This document shows positions 26,374 to 40,247 of a stretch of 64,000 nt of DNA, in pieces. Within the stretch, counting starts at the first letter, position 1, and the number at the start of each line of letters is the position of its first letter. Origin of the DNA: Hybos culiciformis (Eukaryota > Arthropoda > Insecta > Diptera > Hybotidae); NCBI GenBank assembly GCA_964007475.1, contig OZ023275.1, forward strand, positions 5,828,001 through 5,892,000. Reading direction: 5' to 3'. Made by a program: the position numbers and the translations under genes. The notes below the pieces were generated by a model. The model did no database searches, was not told where the DNA came from, and worked only from the letters and a program-made list of their open reading frames with translations.

Positions 26374-29300
26374 TAAAATATAAAACACATAAAATATAAA
26401 CTTTAAATCCAACACATAATATAGATATATGCTTTTTTTTAAATACTTGACAATGTTGTCAAATATATACCTACACATCAATTCCCTTTGGTGGAAATAC
26501 AAATGAAATACATTTCATAAGCTTGCGTCAAAGCAACGGATAACTGGTATTATCAGGAGAATTTGGTTGAAAGTGTAGCAAAGTGCAAAAAAAAGGACAA
26601 TTTGAAAGATTTATTATTTTCATAAATATATAAAAAATATTGCAGGTTCTAGTTTTTTAAGTTAATGGTTATCTTACAACATATGAAATTTTAAATAAAA
26701 ATTATTTCAAAAAAATTAGTGTGCAATATTTTAATTGCTTTAATATGCTTTAAAAACCCTTTTCCAATTTCTCAGAAGATGTGCTTTATGTAAAGTAAAT
26801 AAATTTTTATTATATAAATATCCCTCATAAAAACTAATATAAAATTAATTTTCATTTGTGAAAGATCAAATATCTTTAATAAAAAAAGCAGATACGCCTT
26901 TTTCTCCTTTCATTTAATTTTTATTGTATAATATTAAATATAACAAATGTTGTGGTTTTGTTCTTTTTTTTTAATTTTTAATAAAATATTAACATATATG
27001 GTACTTTTGCATTTAATTTAACTCTTTCAGTAAGGTAAATAATAAGGGAAATAATAAAACTTTTAAATATTTCTTAGATTTTTTTTTATTCAAAATTTAA
27101 GAAAAACATTATTTACGTAATTTATTAGATCAAAATATCTTATAAGAATTGTCTCTAATTAAAAAAATAAAAAAAATTGATTTCTGACGAAAATAAGAAA
27201 GCATTTTTCATAAGAACTGAGTCATGTGTGAAAATTTGGCAATTAAAAATGTTGATATATTTATTTGTTTTACTAGAAACTAAAATATTATTTTTAAACG
27301 CTCGATATTTGTTTTATTTATTCTGACACAAGGATATATATTTTAGATTTAAGAAGGATATATTTTTTAGATTTAAGTAGGTGTAAATTTAATTGAAATT
27401 CTATTTTGTCGACGGTATTCCACGGGTTTGTTTTACAAACGACGGTATTTCATTGGTTGTAAACGACAATATAGTGAGAGCTGCATAGAGACATCTATTA
27501 GAACTGATAAAACAATTTGCCGAAATTAAAAATAAATTATTATAACAAAAAGAATTAAACATTTGACTTACTTGTAACTAAAAAGTGCAAAATAAAAATA
27601 TAAGTCAATAATTTTTTTTTAACTGAACATGGAATTTTATCGAGGATCCTTAAACTCATTAAATATAAATTTATTCTTGCAAAGACTTGATATTAAATGT
27701 TTCAAATATTTCAAAAGGCATTCGAAACTTTTCCAATGTACTAAATCCATACCTAATGTAATAATCAAATTAAGCTTATTGGTAAGTACCTTCTAAGTAT
27801 ATTTTACTTAAAGTACATTTAGAAAATTCCGAAAATTCAATAATATTTTCAGTGAATCGTTGGGAATAACTTTGAGAAACCAAAACATAACTTTAAAAAA
27901 TTTAATAAAAAATTTCCACTTCATTTATTTTTCAATAAATGAGGAAACTATAAATATATATCTCTATCTTTAAGATGTTATACGTATCATATACATTATA
28001 CATATTACATAATATATGAACAACATAATATGTACCTAAACTAAAAAAAAAATCAAGTGGTATTTTTCAAAGTATTTTGTTTCAAAAAATAAATAAATAA
28101 ATAAATAAAGGAAGGAAATAGCTAAGATTTTTCTTAAAAAGTTTTTTTTTCTACAACCCAATTATAGTATATCATTTTTTCCGTAGTTTGAAAGAGTATA
28201 AACTTAACAAATCATTTAATTTATCAAAAATAAGATTTTGTAAAAATTATAAGAAAAAATATTCTATTATCTTCTTTTAGTATATATATATAAAAAAATG
28301 AATCTGGTATAGTTATATTAGCTTTATTATTATTATCAAAAATAATAAGTTTATTAGGAAATAGTATTTTCATTTTTGTGAAATTTTTTTTTTTTACCTA
28401 AGTCGAAAACTAGTAAAAAAAACCAACACAATTTTTTATCAAACAATAGATTTTAGCATTTTCAGTAATAGATTATAAACCAGCTTAGTACATAGATAAG
28501 TACGGAAAGCTTAAATTCTACTTCGATTTAGCATAAGATGTTGATATCACAACAATATATTGTCATTGTCCACACTTCAAAATTTTTAATATTGTTTGCT
28601 CAATGTCATAAATATTATGTTAAAAAGGGACTGGTACTTTCTACAGCTATTTAACTAAAATGACGATTTCGGAAAATATTTTGGGCATAACTAAGCTATT
28701 TCAGAAAAGAAAACGTTCAAAACTAAATATTTTTGACAAACATTTTTTATTAACACTTTATAACAACATTAGGTTTCCCAAATTTAATTAAAATATAAAT
28801 TTGCAATCATTATTGAATTTATATATATGTTTTATAATATAATTATCTAAAAAATATTATTCTGCTGCCATTCCGAAAATCGTTTAATCTATTATTATGG
28901 ATTTTTTCTTTAACTTTGTTCGCGTCAATCCTTTACAAAATTTTCACGAATACTGAAAAAAAAAACTTGATAAACAATAAAAAGGAAAATTTTTTATTTG
29001 TAAGAAAAGCTTATAGCCATACGCATATTTATCATTTTTTTCTATAAATGTTAAAAATCATGTCAAAATTGAGCTTTGCTATGTTTTCTTTTTTTGCTCA
29101 ATGTTAAGGAAATTTTTTTAGCTTGCAGGAAATTGTTTTTTTGAAAAGGTAAATATAGTACCTTTGTAGTTACCTAAGTTAAAAAAAATAAGCAAATGAA
29201 TAATACTTATAATTTTTCGAAGTTTTTTTTTCATTTCATTAAATTAAAATGTTTGAGAGGATTATAAGTGACGTTTTAAGACCCTCTAATGAGGTGGCTG

Positions 29301-32300
29301 ATCCATCTGATATTACATTAATTTACTCACGAAAATGAGTTTTTTTTTAATTAAGTCTCTTCCTTATTTTTATATAAATATCAGTGTTGGAAAAGTATGC
29401 TTCCTATACATGTACACAAAAAGTGTGCCGACCAAAGGTATAATTATAATAGTCAATTCTAAAAAAGTTTTAGAATAAATAAATTATAAAAAGTTGTCCT
29501 CTATTGAATTTTGAAGATTTTTAGAAAAAAAAATGCAAACATTTAATTTTTTTTTAGAATTTTCTGAACAAATTATTCAAAAACGTTTTTTAATTGTGAA
29601 TTGTTAGCTTTAAATTAAAGTTTTTTCTTTTTGCAAAAGCATTAAGTATCTAATTGATAAATAGATAGTTTAGCTTTCAAAAAAATGTCTACTTATAAAA
29701 ACATAAAAAATAAACTGTTCCCACAAAACTTGTAACGCGAAAGAATTCGTTGTGTTTCTTGGGTATAGGACTCTTATAAATCTCTACAAATCTTTTAACT
29801 AAACTTAAATCAAAATGATAATAAAAATAAAAATGTAAATATTAAAATTTCTAAAATTATTGTTTTTTTATAAATTTATCAAAAATAAAGATAAAATTTA
29901 AATTTAATACTTTTTATATATTATGTGACATTCTAATCGACACAACATATGTACATCATAAAAATGTGTATCTTTCAGTTTTCAGAATTTATATCCATTT
30001 GGACATAAAATTTAAAATGTTGATTTTTTAAATTTATGCAAACTTTCACTGAAATAATAATAAAAATTTATAAATGCTTTTATATGTGAAAATTTATATT
30101 TTTTGCATAAAATTTTCATTTTATATGCATTTCCATTATACAAATAATCTAATTATTTCGAAACAAAAATATGTATAAAAAAGTGAAAAACATAAATGTT
30201 ATTCTGAAGCCCAGAAAAATAAAGTGAGAATTATTTTTAATGTTACTCTTAGAATTAATTGCAAATATTTTAAATGAATTCCCAGTAAAAAACAATACCC
30301 AAATGCAGTAGAAAAAAACTTAAGTTGTTTTTGATTGTTGTACACATAATTCCATTATTGTTGAATTATCTTTTGACAGAAAATATATAATATTAAACTG
30401 GGTTGACAAAATTCAAATCGTAAATCATAATTCATAAGTAGGTACAAAAAAGATTTAAACTCTTTACATTGTAAAAAAAAGGGAATTTAGCAACTAAATT
30501 TGACATTTCTTAAAAATTTATATAATATAAATGTTTTATGAAACACATTTTTTGAAATTTACCCTACACACATATTTTGTTGAATACATTAATTTATCTT
30601 AATCAGTACAAAGTGGTGCAAACTATCTTAATGTATAATATATGTAATTTAATACACACTGCATTTGTTGCATTGCTTCCAAAATAGACATTAGGACTAG
30701 AAAGTGTTAAGTGACATTTCCGTAAATCTGAATATTTTGTATGTAGATTCTGGACCATAATTACTGTCAACGTGTATAATAATTTAAATTAAAAGGCATC
30801 ACAACTTTTTCTTTAAGCATTTTATTGAATATCTATAACGCTGAAGCATAAGCTGAATTATTGAAACAACTCTCACAGTGCAAAAAGATTTTAGCGGCAG
30901 ATTTAATTTCTGTATATTTCTTTATATGTATATACATGGGTCGAAATGAAGAAGTGGATGACTCTAATTTTCCTTCAATTTTTTTACCCTTTATATATAG
31001 TATTAATATAGTTTATATAGTTAATAATAAATACGATCATTTTGTGTTCTCTAAATTTGTTGCTTGGTTTTTAAAACATTTATATTCAATTGATGAACGT
31101 TTTTTGAACAAGTTTTACTACAACTGTTAGTGACTGTTATATATCTTGCAAGTCGAAAATAATTTATAATTTATATATTTAAAACAATAAAATAAAATAA
31201 TATTAAATATAATTCAAAATTTTTATAACAATATAAAGATATTTTATTGCTTTTGTTATTTTTTTTAATTAGTATTAACACATTCAAATTTAAATCAACA
31301 ATTTAGTACATACTGGTAGTAATAATTGATTAAGAATTACACAATAAAAATTTTGGTGTGATTAATCAATGATTAAATGTAAGCTAATTTTGTCAAATTT
31401 TATTGGTAAGTTATCTTTTGCATTAAATTTTTGAAAGCATTTTCCCAAAAAAATTTTTTTTTATTATGCTAAGTATGTATTTAATATACATATTTGAATT
31501 CAAAATGTAAACAGTATAATTTACAAATGAAAACAGTATAATTTACAAATGTACTCATACAAGCAATGATTTTAATTCGCCTTGAAATAAACTATACATA
31601 TAAAAATTTGCAAATTTTGGAAATAGAAGTCATTAGAAAAGTATGTGAAAATATTTTCAATTCACAAAAAAAAAAATATTTTCCATAAGCAGGCAGATCT
31701 CCTAGATCGACGGAATATATTTAACAAATTTAGTAACATGAAATTTTCGTCGAAATCAATTTTACGCACCTATTTACATAACGTATGGAATACAAGTCAA
31801 ATTTTTATTTTAGATAAGTTTGTTCAAACTTTTGTAATCTTTTATTACCCAGTACCCACATACAATCATTTGAAAAATTTTCTTTTAATGGGATTTGTTT
31901 TTTTTTTTTTTTAATTGAATATATCTAAAATCGCAAATTATCACTTTTTATAAATTATTTTAAAAATGATAATAAAAAATTAACCTAAAAATTAATTTTA
32001 TGTAAAATTATCGGATTTTCAAACATAAATATTATAATCCTGTTAAAGCAAAATTATTTGTATTTAGTTATAAATATAGCTTTAATATAAAATGAGCTCT
32101 TATTTTGATTTTGTTTTATGAATTTAGGAAACATATAGTGCATAAATATGCTGTATATTTGTTCATGATTTTTACCAAAAATTGTAATTCTTTATTTTTA
32201 AGCTCGTAATGTTGTTATTCACTCTAATCTTGTTATTAAAAATGCATTTAAATTTTAAAATTGAACATAAAACTGAAAATTATGCAATAGATAGAATTTA

Positions 32301-35300
32301 AAAAATTTTTATTCGCAATATAAAAGTAATAATATTGTTATGTTTCTTTTAATCTAATTCTATAAAAATATTTATGAGATAGAAAAAAAAAATTTTTTTA
32401 TGTACAGCTAATAAATATTATATATATTTTTTCCTTATTTATTTATTCTGCACAATACATTTATGTATTCATGATTATACGCTCATGTTATATTTCTTTT
32501 ATTGTCAAAAATTTAATTATTATATATTTTTTTAATTTTAAATGACAAAAAAAATATTACTGAAGCCAAAATCGATACTTATCTTATATAAAAGTTTTGT
32601 TTGCTTGGAAAATTTTCAAGTTCTCAAATAATTATTTAAAAAATGTTCGTGACATTTTCCATTAAAAAAAAATTGTAGTTCTCTTGTTTGGATTTAAATG
32701 ACGTTTGTTTGACCATCAAATTATGGTTAATTTTATTAATAGTAGTAACGGAACTTTAAAGGACACAACACACAATAATACATTATATTTGCAATAATTT
32801 CAAGTAAATTGAAAACCACAATTACAAAATTCGCTATAAAAATTACACACAAAAATTCCTTTTAGGTTTTATTACTAGGTAACAACCTACCAATAGAAAA
32901 AATTAATTTTATATCAGGTGAATACTGAACTGAATTTTAATATTTATGTATAATTAAAAGATTTAAGTCCACACACTGCTGATGAATATAATAATAAAAC
33001 GAAATGATTTTTTCATCTTGAAATTAATTTTAATTTGAACCACAAATTGAAAATTCTGCAATTAACAGAAATTTGAATGAATTTAATACTATAGCGTTGT
33101 CGTAAATTTTAATAACCTTGATAAATATAAATGCAAATAAATACGAACAAGTGGGCATAGTTCAAAACCAATATGTAAAATGTGGTTTTTTAGTTACATA
33201 TGTTTTAGATGGTTTCATGTTTTTTATGATAAAAATTAAAATTTCTAGTTTTTTGGTTAATATAATATATGTGATTATAGTTATTTGTGAATATTCTAGA
33301 AATTTATCGAATCTTTTGCAAATATTTTAAATAAATGAATCGAAAAACCTCATTTTTAATTTTAACAAAAAAATTTTAATTTAATTTCATAAAAAAAAAC
33401 TTTTTATGTTTTGTTTTTTGAAAAATTGAAGCTTTCTAGTTTATCTTATTTAAAGGTTTAACTATTGACCTATTGACATTTTTCTATACAGTTGAAATTA
33501 CACTTCGGGTTAAAATTTTATGTGAAATTTTCAGGTGTTTGTTTAATCCTATCAATTAATCCGAACAATATTGTTAAAAAGGGTTAATATTTTAAATGTT
33601 ATTCAATTGTGTTTTCGAACGTTAAATTAATACAAAATAGCTTTAATTAAATAAGAATTAAATAATGTTTTTTGTCGAAAATTTGAAACCTATATTTTTC
33701 TAGACGATTTACCACGTACATTTTGTTGTTTGATACCATTAATATGAACATCAATTATATGTACATAGATTTATATTTTTGATATTCAATTTCAAATAAA
33801 AATTGAACAACAATGTCCTTCGAAATATATTTATAATTAAATATAACAAATTTTATTTTTTTTATTTTTATTTTATAATATTCATTCTATTTTATTACGA
33901 CAATTTCAATTAATTTTATTTTGTTAATGAAAAACTAATTGGGGAAAATTCATGGAAACCGAAATTAAAAAAAAAAATAAAAAAGAATTATTTCAAATTC
34001 AATTGCATTTTTAATCATTAAAATAAGTTTATATAGATTTTTGCATAAAATGAAACTTTTTGATTAAATTGAAAAAGTTTAAATTAAAAAAGAAAAACAA
34101 AAAAAAATACTTTATGTTTATAGTTTTTATTATCGTTTTAGTTTAGCAAACAACATCTGGAAAAGTAAAAATTAATAACATTTTTTTATTTTATTTTATT
34201 AATTCTCTTAATAATAAAAGAAAACAATTTTTGATATTATATTTTGAAGTATATGCTTTCCTATCAGTAGAATTTTTTGTTATTGACATATACAAATCAT
34301 ATATAAATTCGGTTATCGTTGACAAAATATGAAGATAATAGACTGATAGAGTATTTTTTCACATATATTTAAACGAATAAATTTTTTTTTCATATAATGG
34401 TTACAGCCTTATGGAGGAAATTTTGTTGAATTTAAAGTGAATACAAAGTTTTCTCATCTTGTGTCTTTGAGTTGTAAAAAAAATGTATTTTCACGATAAA
34501 AATAATAGAAGGATTCGAAAATTTTTGTTATTAAATTTTAATTCAATTTAATTCTTTCAATCATGGTTTAGATTGTTTAGAATATCTCTACCATTTATGC
34601 ATTTTTTTATGTCATATTATAATGTTGTATATATGTGGCAATAACTTATATTATCTAAAAATTTCGAATTTTTAGTAAATATTTTATCGAAATTGATATT
34701 ATTATTATTAAAAAATATATATATAAAACATAAAATTTGTTTAATAATTTGGAATGCTAAATGAAAAAACCATAGTTTTATGACAAAATTTTTTATATAT
34801 TTTTTATTTTTATTATCTATCATAAATTTAAATTTATTACGTTGAGATTTGGAATTATATTATATTGTGCAGCAGATCAGTGTTAATAATGTTTATTCAA
34901 AATAAAATATTTTAAAAATATTCTCAAATACCATTATTTAACCAAATCAAACTCATTTTTCATATTAAATTAATATTTTTATTATTATGTAAATTTATAA
35001 TTCAAAATTATAGTTATGTGTACTAGTTATTTTCCATTTGGTGAAGGAAAATTTTAAATTAAAATTTATTTTTTCATAACAATGCGAATTTCTATGGTTT
35101 ATGTCAATTTATAAACTTCATAAATTCATATAAATTGAGCTAATCATAAAACATAAATCGTTATAGTTATTATATTATTCAAAAACAAAAATTGCATAAG
35201 CTTAAAATATTATCGCATTTTATTATACTGTGAAAATTTGCTTAGTTATGCAACCTTAGATTTACATTTTTGAAATTTGTTCATTTTAATCTATATGTTT

Positions 35301-38231
35301 TATTTTCCAGTATATTTAATGTATAAATTATTAATAATGATAATAAAACATATTGAATCAATTATTGTTTAAGGATTATTATGTTTTTTATAATATATAT
35401 ATGATATTATAAAAGTTGAATTGTTGTCTTTTACACTCTTCATGATAAAACTGAAGTGTTTTTTATTTTTTGACATTTGATTGTCAGAAATCATGTGTTT
35501 ATTTATATTAGCAGTATATTTTTTGTGAAGGCAAAAATTTTAACAGATTGTGTGTAAAATTGTAATACTTAAATAACATGTAAAAATAAAATTAAAGGTT
35601 ATTATTTTAGAAACACAATGGTACATAATTTGTTTATTTTAATGAATTATTATTAATATTATAAAAAATTAGGAAAAAGGACAATATTTTTTTTACAATA
35701 AACGAAAATAAATTAGTTAAGTTTAAAAAGGCAATAGAACAGTTAAGAAATTCAAGTTTTTTTTTCGTTATTACCAAATACACAATTTCTAACCGAGGTT
35801 AAATTCTAACTTTTGAAAACGAAACTAAAAGGTTTTTAAAATTGGGTATTAGATAACTTCCGAAAATAGTTTTTAGAAATAAGTATAATACATATTTGAA
35901 ATGTTGTCAGAATAATATTGCTCTAACCATAGTTATTTAAAATATGTTGAAAAAATTTCATACTCAAAATTGAGCTTTTATTTTATTTGAAAATAGTTCA
36001 CTCTCTATATAAAATAGTCGTATTCCCAATTCATACAACTGTATTTTTCGGTGCTAAATATTAAAGTAAATATTTTAATCATATTGATTTTAAGTAAGAT
36101 TATTTTTATATGATTATTAATTATTTTTATTAATTAGTTATTAATGAAACAATTGTTTTTACATCTACATACTTTATTTGTACGATTAATTAAAATTAAT
36201 TTTTATTTTGTTCAAATGTACTACGTAAGCACGCATAATTGTTATTATAATTAATTAAATTTTTATAGTTAATAAAATTTACTTTTATTTATAACCTGGC
36301 AATAATAGGTACATGCATAAGGGTGTGAAAATTTCCAAACAATCGGTTCACTTTTTCATCTCATCAGTTCTAATTTTTTTTATAGAAATGTATAATTAAA
36401 TTATCAGAACCTTCATAATACCCATTGATGTGATTTTAAATATATATCACTTAATCAAGTCGAATGATTTTACACATGTACATAAACATTTTGAACATAA
36501 GAAATACAGCCAAAACCGTATAGTTCAAAAATAAAAATATTTTACGAACTAACCAGAACAAAAAAAAATATTTTGATCAAATAAAAATTCAATGATAAGT
36601 TTTATTAATTTTATAAACGAATTGAATTGGCTCACCACAGAAACCAATTTTACATATAAATTATTATTTTTTTTTTTTAAAGCTTGAATTTTCGGTTCAA
36701 TGTTCTTTATTAATAGGTTTTTAAAGCACGCAGAAGGTTTGCTTGTTGTGCTTTATAGACAACGGAAGCTTGATATTTCGCTGAATACTCTTATAATAAT
36801 AATTGGGTAACAAACAAATTAGATCATTAAGATTAACATTAACTACATGGTTAAAATTAAGAAAAATATTGGTTCACTGAGAAATTTTTATTAAAGTTTG
36901 ATACATTTTTTTTTATAATTGATTCTAATTTTTTTTTTTTTTATTTAATTCAAAAAATCTAATTAATTTGTTATTTTTACAAATTTACTATGAACCCTTA
37001 ATTAAAAGATAAAAATTTTAATTTAATTATTATGTTGGTATTCTACTTCGTTATTTTATTATTACATATTTGGTAAATATTTTGCTTTTTTTATTTTTTT
37101 TTTTTTTTTTTTGAAAACCATTACACGGAGTTGGATCTATGTAAAATGCCAATATATATTCAATACAACAAAATGTTAATAACTAAATAATTTACTCACG
37201 AAGTTATTTTTTGCTAAAAACAAAATAAATATAAATAAAAATTTCCGCCTAATTTATTTATTGAAATAATATGTACATTATATATTATATATTTTTTTTT
37301 TGAAATTTTTTTTAAAGTGGTTAACCGTGTAAATGAAAAAAAAAATTTCGGTTTATGTAATATTGTACATAATTATTTAAATTATTTATTAAAAATTTAA
37401 ATTTCTTCATAAAATTAATTGGGATCATAAAAGTACATTTTTTTTAAATCGAATTCAACTCATCATGAATTAAAATTTTAATAAATTTAGGAGCTCTGCT
37501 AATACTAAATAACTAATATGATGCTTCAATAGTTAAGTTAGTAAGGATTTCAAGATACAATTCATTCAATATTTATTTTTCAGAATATTATAAGATTTTT
37601 CTTATTTAAGATAATAGTGCACAATGATTTTAAGAAGCTAAAGAAGACTGATTATTATCTATTCTACTGAAGTGTAGAATATATAGTTGCTTGGTTATCG
37701 TACTTATAATAATCTTATTATATTTTTAGATTTAAATTGTACATATTTTCTCAAAAATATGGATAAAATAATGAATTGTTCATATAGTTTTGTCATACAA
37801 TCCACTTATTAGTCAATTATATATTAGATAAGCATAAATATTCCTTTAAATAAAAATATTTTTGCTTCTGATGGGCATGAATAAAGGAAGAAAGGATATT
37901 AACATTACATATTAAAGAAAATAACGATTAAATTTTTATTTTTTTTTTGAAAATAAGTACTAAGCCGTTTTTAATTTTTTTCAGTAAAATATAATCATTA
38001 TCTATAATATTAGAGTTTCTGAAAAAAAAAACATCCCAAATAATTTCTAAGTATTATTCTATAATTTTCTATAAGAATATTTTTAAATAAATTTTTCAAG
38101 ACACCGACACCGGTATGCGAGGACATTCTATAGATGTCTTAGAAACGGAATATTGAAGCTAAAAACTATAAATTAATTAACTTTCATAATGTGAATATGA
38201 AAGAACGACTTGGCAACTCAAATGGTTTTAG
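26374..38231. other. AT-rich non-coding DNA, no gene recognised
   Basis: Nearly 12 kb have no recognisable gene. It contains a short AAAT microsatellite near 28088-28108, a 22-bp tandem duplication of AACAGTATAATTTACAAATG near 31510-31550, and a repeated CGACGGTATT motif at 27412-27450. Open frames up to 89 codons (30861-31130 and 31645-31914 on the plus strand) have random AT-rich composition. A 32-codon stretch at about 26521-26620 (ATDNWYYQENLVESVAKC) is less biased but too short to call. No RNA gene was seen. Confidence 0.55.
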
Positions 38232-38310
38232 ATCGGCCGTTATGGTGTAGTGATATTGCCCTTATCCTTCGGTCGAGGGTTCTATTCCCATATCGGACTC
38301 GAATTTTTTT
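38232..38310 (+). repeat. tRNA-derived SINE-like fragment with Pol III A and B boxes
   Basis: The sequence GGCCGTTATGGTGTAGTG holds a near-consensus A box (TGGTGTAGTG at 38243). It is followed 35 bp later by GGTTCTATTCC at 38278-38288, one base from the GGTTCGATTCC form of the B box, inside a T-arm-like GGG...CCC stem. The acceptor and anticodon stems do not pair well and there is no CCA, so this is not a working tRNA. It runs into a T-rich stretch right after GGACTCGAA. A tRNA-headed SINE or a decayed tRNA pseudogene are the two readings. Confidence 0.55.
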
Positions 38311-38402
38311 TATTTTTTATTTTATCAATTTATCAACTTGAATTAAATGTTTGTGTTGTTGTTTTTGCTATGGAAATTGTTTTTTACTCCTCAGTTCGGT
38401 GG

Positions 38403-38933
38403 GATAATAGTAGATTATTGTATATGTAAACTAAATTTGTTATTAATTAAGAGTTCTGTATACACAAAAATACATTGACACGAGTCAATATATATATATA
38501 TATATATATAAATTGACAAGTAGTGTCAATGTATTTTTGTCTAAATACAGAACGAGTTGTATAACAAATTTTGTTTACATATCCAATATACTGTTTTAAT
38601 GCGTAGGGGAGAGGTAGTTGCAAAGAGAGAATATTTTTTCTTCTCATTTTTCTCATTTTTTTTTTTTTGTATTTGGCTGTATTGAAATATTGTGAGAGAT
38701 ATTATGTTTGTTTAGGTATTACGTAATATTCAATACGAAACATCTAAATGATTTCATTATTTACGCTGATGCATCTAAATTTTTTCATTATATACGCTGA
38801 TGCATCTAAATTTTTTCATTATTTACGCAGATGCATCTAAATGATTGCATGTGTATTGACGCATATAATACTCCATTTAGTGATCTAAATTCTATAGCAC
38901 TAAATACAGCATAACAATCCCCAACGCATTAAA
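38403..38933. repeat. Palindromic repeat family, copy 2 (531 bp)
   Basis: This copy is nearly identical to 13009-13578 from GATAATAGTAG at the start to CCAACGCATTAAA at the end. It differs in two structural ways. The apical hairpin of the palindrome has been replaced by a (TA)n tract (about 38488-38511), and the 31-bp minisatellite (38746-38838) has three units instead of four. The flanks of copies 1 and 2 are unrelated, so this is a dispersed repeat rather than a segmental duplication. The open frame at 38447-38656 is a by-product. Confidence 0.85.
38413..38593. repeat. Long imperfect palindrome in copy 2 with (TA)n apex
   Basis: The inner arms read CAAAAATACATTGACAC on both sides of the stem. 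The position equivalent in copy 1 reads GAAAAATACATT on both sides, so the change at this site is matched across the stem. The apex is (TA)n, which is itself self-complementary. Confidence 0.8.
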
Positions 38934-40090
38934 TTTTTTTATGGGTAACTTCAATTTGAAGTACAGCAAAATTACAAAATTTTTATTTGCAAACTTTCTT
39001 ATTATTATTATTATTATTGAATTGTCTAACTTGTGAACTTTGTGTAAACTCGTGTTTATCGCAGACAGTAAATATGCTCTTTTTTCAATCATTTTCTTTA
39101 TATTTAAAAGGTAAAGTTTAGTTAGTATGTATATTGAAATCATGTAAAAATGCACATAAATGAGAAATATCTATCTTGAACATTATGTTGAAAATAAAAG
39201 AAAAAAAAATCGAAAATAAATAGAATAATTCAATTTGATTTAACTGTTTATTTTTAAATTTAAATAACAAAAAAAATAAAAAGTAAAAATACAAGGTACA
39301 CAATCGGATCTTAGAAAAACTAAAAAATATAAAAGGATCATAAAAATGTGATGGAAAAAAAATTACAAATAGCATTTATTTTTTTAATATTATTTTGAAA
39401 TTTGACAATATTTAGCAAATTTATTATTCATTTTAACTTCCAATTAATTTCCATATTTGTTTCTGAAATGTTTCTTCAAATTATGATTTCGGAGTCTCAC
39501 GATGTTCTAATTTTGTTCGAAACTCGAAGTGTTTTGAAATGGAAACATACTTAAATATAAAACAGGATATTTTAATTTTGTCTCACCAATTTCAAAAACA
39601 TCAGAAACCACACATCTTCGAATGAATTAAAAATTAATATTTTTTTGTGTTTGATATTTTTATTTTTACTTTGATTTTAATACCGCTCTATGAAATGGTT
39701 ATTTAAACATTTAATAAATCGTTCGGGTTCCTTAAAAAACAACTTCAAATAAATATTTCATTAATAATAATATCTATATGGCTATAATATAACTTTTTGT
39801 ATTACAATTTGAAATAGTTAGTAATTTATGCAATGTTTACGTAAATTGAAAAGACAAGGGTTTCTGTTTCTCTAATATACAAACTTTACAAAAAAAAACA
39901 TTCAGTTAATATTATTTTTAATCAATTCCAATTTAACTTCTTTAATATTTTATCATGCTGCATGTGAAAATTTTTTCGCACTTAAACAGTGTTTAAATGT
40001 GGACAAACGGCTGTTGGTAAATGATTAATGTTATATACCAGCAATATATTAAATTATTATGAATCTGAACTATCAATATAAATTTTATAA
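38934..40090. other. AT-rich non-coding DNA, nothing recognised
   Basis: The sequence is AT-rich with an ATT microsatellite near 38999-39019. Minus-strand frames of 85-87 codons (38892-39155 and 39118-39375) are composed of AT-biased codons and do not resemble a known protein. Confidence 0.55.
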
Positions 40091-40147
40091 AATGACGGAT
40101 ATTTACTTCCTTTGGAAAAATTGTTCAGTGTGTTTTGTCTATTTCAG

Positions 40148-40243
40148 GGCAACAAATATAATCAATTCGGATTATTTTTGTTTCTTTCTCAAATAGTTGA
40201 TCCGGCAGCAGCACCTGGCAGATCTGGAGTATTTTCATTTTAA
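40148..40243 (+). other. Possible 3'-terminal coding exon
   Basis: Two acceptor-like sites precede this segment: TTTTGTCTATTTCAG ending at 40147 and TTTGTTTCTTTCTCAAATAG ending at 40196, both with pyrimidine tracts. One frame stays open across both. After the second site it reads VDPAAAPGRSGVFSF, then a stop at 40241-40243. An AATAAA polyadenylation-type hexamer overlaps the stop at 40242-40247. The coding part at 40200-40230 is markedly richer in G+C than its surroundings. I do not recognise the protein, and no partner exon is visible. AATAAA and pyrimidine tracts are frequent by chance in such DNA, so this is a weak candidate. Confidence 0.25.
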
Positions 40244-40247
40244 TAAA

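Noticed and set aside
26521..26620. Possible short exon reading ATDNWYYQENLVESVAKC
   Set aside because: Only about 32 codons, bounded by stops, no convincing splice acceptor, and no recognised homology.
38232..38310. Functional tRNA gene
   Set aside because: The A and B boxes are present, but the acceptor and anticodon stems do not pair and the B box has a mismatch, so it is kept only as a SINE-like or pseudogene fragment.
39118..39375. 85-codon hydrophobic minus-strand frame resembling a membrane protein
   Set aside because: The F/L/I-rich content is what poly-A/T tracts give on translation. There is no defined topology and no other coding signal.
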